From contig OZ242263.1 of assembly GCA_965207125.1 (NCBI GenBank), forward strand, positions 186,001 to 250,000: a stretch of DNA of 64,000 nucleotides, in the 5' to 3' direction. The notes beneath the pieces were generated by a model. The model was not told the DNA's origin and did no database searches. It was given only the letters and a program-made list of their open reading frames with translations. Made by a program: the position numbers and the translations under genes. Position 1 is the first letter of the stretch. Each line of letters starts with the position of its first letter. This DNA is from G965207125 sp965207125. Lineage in GTDB: Bacteria > Pseudomonadota > Alphaproteobacteria > Puniceispirillales > UBA1172. Shown piece after piece: positions 1 to 7,700 of the stretch.

Positions 1-3000
1 ACAACGGAGAAAAATGGCCAAAATCAGCTCTAACTCCGGCAACAAACCATAGCTGTCTTATTATGGATCGATCGCCAGATTCTTCTAATTCGTTCACTCT
101 TCTCTTAATTAGGTCTACGAGTGATGAAAGAGGAGAATGCTGTAGTGCAGCCTTAAGAAGGCTAGTAACTATTACCTCACCAGACTTCGGGTAGTTTGAT
201 AGCCAGTCTAAGGCTAATTCACCGATGATATCCTTAAATTGTTTTCCAGTGACTACTTGATGAAATCCTGGATATTCATTTTCTCCTTTTTCAAGGTATG
301 GCTCAATCGTATCTCGAACAAACGCCAATTTTTCGTCTTTATCGCGAAAAAGAATTGCTTGAAGCTTATCTTCCATACCCTCTACAAACTCATAATCAGT
401 ATCACGGATACCCCAACAACAAGAAACCAATGCGCATTTCAGCACTGCGATTGGAAGGTCTTCCAAACTCTTGCCAGATTCTTCAGCTAAGAGGCATCGA
501 GCCATGCAAATATTTTCAAAAAGAGAGAGACTGTCTTCCAACGCCTTGAATGAAATACATTCTCTCGGCGAATGGATGTCATCACGTTGTGATGCGGTGA
601 TAATGCCTTCAATCGCTTTTTGAGTGTTTTGCTCTCCGACTAATAATTTCAAATTATCTCTTGGGGATGAGGTTTTAATGTTAAGGTAATAGCCAAGAAA
701 TGCTTGCGCTGCTTGATTTAATGCTTCTAAATTCTCACCTGAAGCCATTTTATCAGCCACTGCGGTAAAAAAAGCAATTCTTTCATCGTCGTTTTCCTGG
801 ATATTGCTTCTTGTGGCCTGAATCCTATCCTGCCTTGTGTGATCCTCCCATGACTTAGGAGGCTCATTAAGGTCCTTCCAGACATCCGAGATTTTTGGAT
901 AAATCTCGGCATGTTCTTGGGCTAATTGACAAATTTTTTGTGGAAAACCACTCTCTCTTTTTGTCATATGAATGAGACAACGCCAGTGATCAACCCAATT
1001 ACTAGGTTTTTCTCGAACAAGACTTTGAGCGTGGAAAGAGATATCATCTTGAAAAGAAATATCATTAGAATGAAAAAGCGCTTCACCAAGTAGAGGATTT
1101 TGGTATATTGATTTTTCCTCAGACAAAAATTTTGACTGGATAGAGTGACGAAGTTCAAGCTTATCAGAAAGAAATTTTCTGGCTTTGTTTATCAAATCTT
1201 GAGGATAATCTTCATAATCGCCTGCGATCTCATGCCAACGAAAAAAGCTTAATGCGTCAATATCAACATCACTGGGCAGATCACACAGTTCTAAAAATCG
1301 TATAAGATAATGAGCGATAGCTTTTCTATAATTTTGTTCTTGATGTGGTGTGGATTCAAATTTTTCAGTAAATCCATTGAGTAATCCTACAACTTGCTCA
1401 TTGGATAGTCTTGAGCACATAAGCCGATCAATACCAGAAACCTTTGGAACTTCATTTTGCCGTGTAATGGTCTCATACTCACAAAAAACCTCAGCAATTT
1501 CCTCACCTGATAAGAAAACTGGTTTTTTAGCTAATATCTCAAGGACCATTCTCAAACTGTCATGATTTTTGCTGTCTCGCAGTTGCTGAATAATGGCTTG
1601 CCAATTTTTACTATGTTTTGAAGCTAGTAATGCCTTGCACGCTTCGAACCTCACAAGATAATAATGCTCATCATCGCAAGCAATACCCTCAAGAACATTT
1701 GACATACATTTATCAAAATCAGTGATAACCAATGATTTAAGAATCAAAAATTGTATCTGCCAAGGAAGGACTGCAGGAGTAAGGTATTTAATGAACTTTT
1801 CCTTCATCGACTCTCTAAATAGGCCGTGTCCAACATATACACTCAGGTTATCTACGTAAAAATAAGGATCTTGCTCCGAGAGTTTAATTAAAGATTCGAT
1901 AAGAAACTCGATTTCATTATCTGAATAATCTGAGACATCTCCATAAAGCAAGCATCCGTAAGGATCGTTTTTTATCCATATCTTTCGTTGCCTGTCATCT
2001 AAGGTGGCAATCCAAGCGTAAACACCCCGTAAAGCACTTGGAATGAGTCGGTGAGTGGAAATAAATGTCCTTTCTATTCGTTTTCTTGAAAGAGGATGCT
2101 GTTCGGCCTTGAATCGCTCGACTATCCAACGAGCGGCGAGATATTCAGCGATAGTTCTATGGTATGGTTCAACCGCTGATTTTTCAGTGCTCACAGGAGA
2201 AAAAAGCATCCTTGATACGGATTCTCTAACTTCACTGAGTGAATATTGATCGTCTGAAAGGTCGGCAATAATTGGAAAACCTCCTGTTCCATTACCTTCA
2301 TAATCGATCCCTTGGTTACCGGACAGGAGGAGTTGTGCGCAAATCCAACCACTAATGTCAAAAATTTTTTGCGATGCCAAACGATCGCGATTTTGAGATT
2401 GGTGTCCTCGGTTATATTCCTTTGACATTCGAAGGCAGGCTTTTTCGAATAATTCTTGCTTGTTCTTAGGCCAATCCTTTTCTTCTCTCATTTTACAGAG
2501 CAAGCCTAGCATTAGCGGATTTCTAGCCATCTCTAAAGCCCCGCGCTGTTGTGCTTCTTGCAGAAATCTTTGGGCATCATGTGCATCATGTGTTGATAAT
2601 TTTCTAACAAAATCCATTATCTCTTCATTGGACATCTTTTCAATAAATCCGATTGCTACGTCACCAATACGCTGTTTTATGCGCTCTTCAAAAATACCGG
2701 AGGGCCATTCAAAAGACCGACAGGTTATAACCCATTTCTGGAAACCAGATTTTTGAAGTTGTTTAAAAATGGAATATGTTCTTAATGAGGTATCCGTTAA
2801 AATCTCATCAAGCCCATCAACGAAAAGAATTTGATTTTTATGATAGGGGCGATCTATCTCGTTTGTCTCGAGATCGCCCGCGAATAGGAGCAGCCCCTTG
2901 TAACGGTCGCACATTTCTTTTAGGAAAGATGTTTTTCCTGCTCCGGGCTCACCAAGTAAAATCAAATGCTTGCCTAGTTCTATAAATTCCTTATCCATAA

Positions 3001-3067
3001 GTAGACTCTTGCCACCCTTGCCTGTGCTTGTTTCATGCAAGCGCACTCTTCTACTGATATATACCAT
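1..3067 (-). CDS. NACHT/STAND-type P-loop NTPase, partial (runs off left edge)
   Basis: An uninterrupted minus-strand reading frame runs from an ATG at 3067 to the window edge, at least 1022 codons without a stop. A GGAGGGG ribosome-binding site at 3077-3083 lies 9 nt upstream of that ATG; an ATG at 3076 directly abuts it and is less likely. Near the N-terminus, about residue 40, is a Walker A motif (GEPGAGKT). It is followed by a Walker B of the NACHT form (LFVDGLDE) and a sensor-like TCRS motif. The rest looks helical and may be a repeat-type sensor region. STAND NTPases of this kind (such as Avs proteins) often act as phage sensors that activate an effector domain. Here the P-loop is almost at the N-terminus, so no effector domain precedes it; any effector would have to be C-terminal, outside the window, or a separate protein. 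NTPase class is well supported; the defence role is inferred from motif and neighbourhood. Confidence 0.85.
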   Translation of the reverse strand, partial: MVYISRRVRLHETSTGKGGKSLLMDKEFIELGKHLILLGEPGAGKTSFLKEMCDRYKGLLLFAGDLETNEIDRPYHKNQILFVDGLDEILTDTSLRTYSIFKQLQKSGFQKWVITCRSFEWPSGIFEERIKQRIGDVAIGFIEKMSNEEIMDFVRKLSTHDAHDAQRFLQEAQQRGALEMARNPLMLGLLCKMREEKDWPKNKQELFEKACLRMSKEYNRGHQSQNRDRLASQKIFDISGWICAQLLLSGNQGIDYEGNGTGGFPIIADLSDDQYSLSEVRESVSRMLFSPVSTEKSAVEPYHRTIAEYLAARWIVERFKAEQHPLSRKRIERTFISTHRLIPSALRGVYAWIATLDDRQRKIWIKNDPYGCLLYGDVSDYSDNEIEFLIESLIKLSEQDPYFYVDNLSVYVGHGLFRESMKEKFIKYLTPAVLPWQIQFLILKSLVITDFDKCMSNVLEGIACDDEHYYLVRFEACKALLASKHSKNWQAIIQQLRDSKNHDSLRMVLEILAKKPVFLSGEEIAEVFCEYETITRQNEVPKVSGIDRLMCSRLSNEQVVGLLNGFTEKFESTPHQEQNYRKAIAHYLIRFLELCDLPSDVDIDALSFFRWHEIAGDYEDYPQDLINKARKFLSDKLELRHSIQSKFLSEEKSIYQNPLLGEALFHSNDISFQDDISFHAQSLVREKPSNWVDHWRCLIHMTKRESGFPQKICQLAQEHAEIYPKISDVWKDLNEPPKSWEDHTRQDRIQATRSNIQENDDERIAFFTAVADKMASGENLEALNQAAQAFLGYYLNIKTSSPRDNLKLLVGEQNTQKAIEGIITASQRDDIHSPRECISFKALEDSLSLFENICMARCLLAEESGKSLEDLPIAVLKCALVSCCWGIRDTDYEFVEGMEDKLQAILFRDKDEKLAFVRDTIEPYLEKGENEYPGFHQVVTGKQFKDIIGELALDWLSNYPKSGEVIVTSLLKAALQHSPLSSLVDLIKRRVNELEESGDRSIIRQLWFVAGVRADFGHFSPL

Positions 3068-3236
3068 TTTTATCATCCCCTCCTTGGCATCGATAGCTAT
3101 ATCTTATGTCTATGTTTGTAAATAGTTTTTACGAAGAGCAGAGATTCGACTGAAGGAGAGAATGGAAGGGTGTAGAGTGAAATCCTCTCACTCAGGAGAG
3201 ACACGGCGGCATTCTAAACAAACAGGAGATCTACAT

Positions 3237-4241
3237 TCAGTACTGTTGCTTGCTGGGAATGACGCCACGTACCCCGCCGCGTGGTTCTGATACGTCGCCT
3301 TTTCGTCGTGGGATAAGGTGAACATGGACGTGGAAAATTGTTTGTCCGGCATCTTCCCCAGCATTAATACCGACATTGGATCCAGTGACGGTCGGGTCTT
3401 TGCATAAGATCTCTGTCCGCTGCTTTTCGAGCATAGCATGAATGGCGTTTAGTTCTGGCTGGTAGAGGTCGAAGTATCCAGCAACGTGCCGCTTGGGAAT
3501 TACAAGCGTGTGATGCCGCGTAACGGGATAACCATCCCGGATCGCATAACACAACTCGTTCTGAGCAACGACCTTTTTGGAATCGATGTTACAAAACATG
3601 CAACTATCCGCCCGGTCGTTATAGGACGCTAGAACGCCGCGGAAATCCGTATCATCGCGGTCGCGCTTGTTCGTGTTACAGGTGATGCAAAGTGCTTGAA
3701 AGTTGCTGATATCATCAATTCCACCCTGTGCGCGAGGCACGATATGGTCGATGTGAAGGGCAATCTGATCTTCGTGAGCCCCACATAACTCGCAGCGGTA
3801 CTTTGCACGCTTCAATACATCATAGCGTATGGATCCGGGCACATAGCCTTCTGCAATCCCTCTGTGCCCCCAAATACTCTCCCCGCGCTTTTTCACATAG
3901 GCAGATAAGCGCTTATCGCAGAGATCCATGAGTGAGGTGCTTTCCCGATTAGTCAATTGATCTGCGGTCAACCTATATCCGGTTATTCGACGGCCGTCTT
4001 TCACAGGTTCTACAATGCCGTTTTTCGTCAAAACCTTGCCAACCATGTTTTTGACGCGGATCTCGTAATATTCGATCTGCGATCGGTCGTAGTTCAGAAG
4101 TGCCTTGGCTACATCCTCAACCGCTGCGGTGCCACCGTTCTCCAGCAGCACGCGAAGCATCACAGGCTGATAGACGTGAGACATCCGCATATGCTCGCGA
4201 ATGTACTTCTCAAGTTGCACAAAAGATTGGTTTTTATCCAT
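3237..4241 (-). CDS. HNH endonuclease-HIT domain fusion protein
   Basis: About 334 residues from the ATG at 4241; an in-frame ATG at 4286 would add 15 residues but lies inside a repeated leader segment. Numbering from 4241, the N-terminal 95 residues look like a small helical or winged-helix region. An HNH nuclease module follows, with C150/C153, the HIDH motif at about 163-166 and C185/C188. A CxxC pair at 214-217 opens a HIT domain that ends in the histidine triad HVHVHLIP (H304, H306, H308). HNH domains cut DNA; HIT proteins hydrolyse or transfer nucleotides from nucleoside phosphates. Their fusion suggests a nuclease coupled to nucleotide chemistry, but I cannot assign a substrate. It lies between the NACHT-type NTPase and the DISARM-like operon, so a defence role is plausible. 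Domain calls are firm, function is inference. Confidence 0.85.
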   Translation of the reverse strand: MDKNQSFVQLEKYIREHMRMSHVYQPVMLRVLLENGGTAAVEDVAKALLNYDRSQIEYYEIRVKNMVGKVLTKNGIVEPVKDGRRITGYRLTADQLTNRESTSLMDLCDKRLSAYVKKRGESIWGHRGIAEGYVPGSIRYDVLKRAKYRCELCGAHEDQIALHIDHIVPRAQGGIDDISNFQALCITCNTNKRDRDDTDFRGVLASYNDRADSCMFCNIDSKKVVAQNELCYAIRDGYPVTRHHTLVIPKRHVAGYFDLYQPELNAIHAMLEKQRTEILCKDPTVTGSNVGINAGEDAGQTIFHVHVHLIPRRKGDVSEPRGGVRGVIPSKQQY

Positions 4242-4390
4242 CTCGCTAAAATGGCTAATAGGCCGATAAAAGTCCACACATTTCACTTGATTGCAGATCG
4301 CCTCCTACGGGGCAACGCCTTCAAGCCCCCTCCTCCGTTGCAACGCCACGGCCGTGGTTGCACGGATGAATACTCTGAAGTCGGAGAAAC
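4238..4390. repeat. Degenerate repeated leader segment, copy A
   Basis: Two blocks match the region upstream of the RloC-like gene. Block 1 (4238-4307) aligns with 22028-22103; both read tccatct-gctaaaat at one end and agatcgcctccta at the other. Block 2 (about 4361-4390) aligns with 22107-22134 around ctctga-gtcggagaa. A 53-bp insertion at 4308-4360, which includes the 12-bp palindrome CCACGGCCGTGG (4346-4357), separates the blocks here. Part of it (gccac-gccg, then gcacggatgaa) recurs at 18449-18475. The segment contains the probable start codon of the HNH-HIT gene, so it acts as that gene's 5' leader. Confidence 0.7.
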
Positions 4391-4424
4391 AATACTGTTC
4401 TGTGTTGGGGTGGGTTTGGTAAAC

Positions 4425-4497
4425 GCACCTGTAGATCCTCTTAATAGAGTACTACCCTCCGAAGGAAGAGGTCAGAGGTTCTAATCCTCATTGTGAT
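4425..4497 (+). pseudogene. Decayed tRNA-Arg(CCG)
   Basis: The stretch reads like a tRNA-Arg with drift: acceptor 5' strand gcacctg, a D-arm remnant ending atagagta, an anticodon arm ctacc-CTCCGAA-ggaag with anticodon CCG, variable loop aggtc, and a T-arm with TTCTAAT where TTCGAAT is expected. The anticodon and T stems each carry one mismatch, and the 3' acceptor strand no longer pairs with the 5' one. It is therefore very unlikely to work as a tRNA. tRNA genes are common integration sites, so this may be a leftover attachment site beside the defence operon. Confidence 0.65.
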
Positions 4498-4563
4498 TTA
4501 CCTCATCCCTCAATGAAAAACCTCTAAAAGATATAGGGGACAACATCATTTGCGAATTCTGTG

Positions 4564-4591
4564 GCACTAGGGCGGAACGTCCCACTAGTGC
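4564..4591. repeat. Inverted repeat (hairpin)
   Basis: GCACTAG at 4564-4570 pairs with CTAGTGC at 4585-4591 around a GC-rich 14-nt loop. It lies between the tRNA remnant and the operon. It could be a terminator, an operator or an old insertion end; there is no T-run, so I do not call it a terminator. Confidence 0.4.
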
Positions 4592-4622
4592 ATTAATCTA
4601 AAAGATAGACGCGCCTCGTTAA

Positions 4623-4769
4623 ATGGCATACTATGTGCGCGACGGAGTGAATCTGTATAATAGTAGAAAAAGAAGTGAACTAGAGCATCGAGAGATGCTA
4701 CAAGTTCAGGGAGTTCAGATTGGACTGCTGAATGGACCTACAATTTTTCGAGAAGGTGGTGGATTATAA
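4623..4769 (+). CDS. Possible 48-residue leader protein coupled to the helicase gene
   Basis: A short frame begins ATG at 4623, directly after an in-frame TAA. It ends with a TAA whose last base is the first base of the helicase start codon (TAATG at 4767-4771), a classic translational-coupling layout. The predicted protein begins MAYYVRDG and ends FREGGGL; I recognise no family. There is no clear ribosome-binding site before 4623. A TATAAT hexamer at 4656-4661 inside the frame could be a promoter starting transcription after this ATG, which would argue against it. Its GGTGGTGG stretch also serves as the Shine-Dalgarno region of the helicase. Treat it as a candidate only. Confidence 0.35.
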   Translation: MAYYVRDGVNLYNSRKRSELEHREMLQVQGVQIGLLNGPTIFREGGGL

Positions 4770-7700
4770 TGAACGTTTTTAAACTCGATGATGCTGTTAT
4801 TAAACAATACAAAGCCTTTTCCCGTTCATTCACTAAAATCAAATCCTCAAAAATATCTTCAAAAGTAGATAAACTTTACGACGATAATCGGTTTTGGCCT
4901 GCCCCGTTGCTTCAGGTCAATCCGCACTACGCCTCTGATAGTTCGATCAAAGACTTCGTCGACGGTGGGATTCTGGAGCCTGAATGCGCCGATATTTTCC
5001 AAGGTAAAGGGAGGAGCACGGACCAAGCAAACTCAACGCTTAAGCTTTACAAGCACCAAGAGCAGGCAATTAGCTTTGCGAAAGAACGTAAAAGCTATGT
5101 TGTAACGACAGGCACGGGCTCAGGTAAATCCCTTTGTTTTTTTATTCCGATCATCAATGCGGCACTGAAAGCCAAGAAAGCGGGGGAGAAAGCGAAAACG
5201 AGAGCTATTGTCATCTATCCCATGAACGCTTTGGCTAACAGCCAATTCAAGGAGCTTGAAAGGCGTCTCGGTTCCACCGTAGGTGATCAGAATGAGGTGA
5301 CTTACGCACGCTACACAAGCCAGGATGACCAAGAAGAGCGTGAGCGGATTAAGGCTAATCCGCCTGACATCCTGCTCACAAATTTTATGATGCTCGAGCA
5401 TCTGATGACCCGCCAAAGTGATCTGGACAGCCAGGTGCTTCTGAACTGTAAAGGGCTTGAGTTTATCGTTCTAGACGAACTTCACACCTACCGCGGCCGG
5501 CAAGGTGCTGATGTTGCCATGTTGATGCGCCGCTTGCGCTCTCGCATTGGCGACTCAGAACGTCCGCCACTGTGCATTGGCACGTCGGCGACAATGGCAT
5601 CTGAGGGAAAAGAATCCGAGAAGAATGAGGAGATATCTAAGATTTCCAGTCAAATTTTCGGCACTACTATTGGTTCAGATGCCGTTATTACCGAGACACT
5701 GATACGGATCACGAATCCTGAAAAGATTGGTAACGCCTCACTCACTGGCTTGCGTGAAGCAGTCGCAAAAGCAGCAAAGGGAGACGTAGCGAAGGATCGT
5801 TCAAATGCTGATTTTGTTGAAGATCCGCTCGCAATTTGGGTTGAAACGCGCATCGGCCTCAAAAATATTGAGAAGAAGCCTGAGCGAGCAAAACCTATTT
5901 CCCTAAAAGAGGCGTCGGAGGATCTTGCAAAAGACTGTGACCTTTCTGTAGATTTATGCGAAAAGGCGTTGCAAGAGGCTTTAATTGGTTACAGCATTCC
6001 CGAAGAAGTTCGTGTGCTTGGAAGTAATGAGCCTTCACCACTCTTCGCATTTAAGTTACACCAATTTATTGCGGGTGCTGGTAGGCTTTACACAACGCTT
6101 TGCCCTGAAGGTGAGCGAGATGTCACATTTAACGGGCAAATCTTTAACCCTAATAACAAAAAACAACGTCTCTATCCAACTCACTTCTGCCGCTCCTGTG
6201 GACAGGAGTTTCATCCTGTAACATTGCGCGTGCGCGCCGACTCCAAGGTGTTCGAAAAGCGAGAAATCGATGATATCCCCGTCGAAGGGGATGAAGATGA
6301 TGAGGATGCGGACTGGGGTTTCTTGATGCCGGAACCACCGGGCGACGATTTTACCTTTTCAAATAAAGACGAAGATTATCCTGATGCTTGGCTCTATACA
6401 AGGGCCGATGGCGAAAAACGTCTGAAAAAAACCCACCGTGAAAAGCGTGCGCAACTCCATTCAGTCGCACCCGATGGCAGTGCGCTTGGAATGCGGCGAG
6501 CTTGGTTCTTGCCTGGTAAATACCGCTTCTGCCCTTTTTGCAGAGATGTGAACACTTCGCCGGCGAGGGATATCAACAAGCTTGCATCCCTTGCTGCTGA
6601 AAGCCGCAGCTCGGCCACCACCATTTTGTTGAAGACTGTATTGCAATGGATGAATAGCCAAGACCCGAATAGCCAAGACCCGGAGATTCACAAGGATTCT
6701 CGGAAACTTTTATCATTTACTGACAACCGTCAAGATGCTGCACTTCAAGCTGGACATTTCAACGACTTTATCTTTGTGACGATGTTACGAGGAGCAATCA
6801 TTGCCGTCCTCAAATCGAGGGTCTCTTTAGATGAAGTGAGCATAGGTCAAGAGGTGCAAAAGGCTCTGGGCTTCCTTGCGGACCCAAACTCTGACTCGCG
6901 GGCAAATGAGTGGCTCGTCAATGCTGGATTGAAGGGTGAGCGGCGAAATGAAGCCGAAGGTCTACTACGACAAAACCTTCAACATCTTTTCTGGATCGAT
7001 CAAAGGCGTGACTGGCGCTACACAAACCCCAATTTGGAGCAATTGGGTCTGCTAGTGGCGCAATATAAATATATAGACGATATTGCTGCTGACAACGATG
7101 TATTCCAAGATTCTCCAATCCTGAGCAACGCTAGCCCGGAAGAGCGGTGTGATGCACTTAAAACACTCTATGACTACATGCGCAAAGGTCTTGCGGTCGA
7201 TTGTATGGCTTTGAACCGCTATAAGCTCGAAGAACAAGCAGGCAAGTCTTACAACTTGATCAAGTCGCCGTGGAACATAGAGGAAGATAGCCTTACCACC
7301 TCCACAATTTTCATGGCAGAACCTCCCAATCGTAAAGGAATGAGAAACAAGGATGAGGACAAGCTGCTTCGTGGTAGCCCTACAAGTGCTATAGGTCGTC
7401 AAATCCGAGACTTCAAATTTAATGGCAGGCGACTGGAGAGTAAGGAGGTCCGGGAGGTTGTCGAAGGTTTACTGAAGGCGTCAGAGAACTATGGTTCGGT
7501 TATAAAGGTAGAAAATTCCTTTGCGGGGATGGGGTGGAGACTTGTTGGATCCATAATCCAGTTTAAGTTCGATAAAACCCTTAAAGCTAAGAAAATCACC
7601 AACGATTTCTTCGCCCGCCTTTACTTAAATATTGCTGAACTCTTGGCTTCGGACGACCAAACGCTGTTCGGTTTTGAGGGACGTGAACACACGGCTCAAG

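Noticed and set aside
239..2985. Several short plus-strand frames left of 3 kb
   Set aside because: All lie opposite a continuous minus-strand frame with clear NTPase motifs, so they are shadows.
3957..4484. 175-codon plus-strand frame over the start of the HNH-HIT gene and the tRNA relic
   Set aside because: It overlaps a recognisable gene on the other strand, a repeat and a tRNA remnant, and shows no protein motif.
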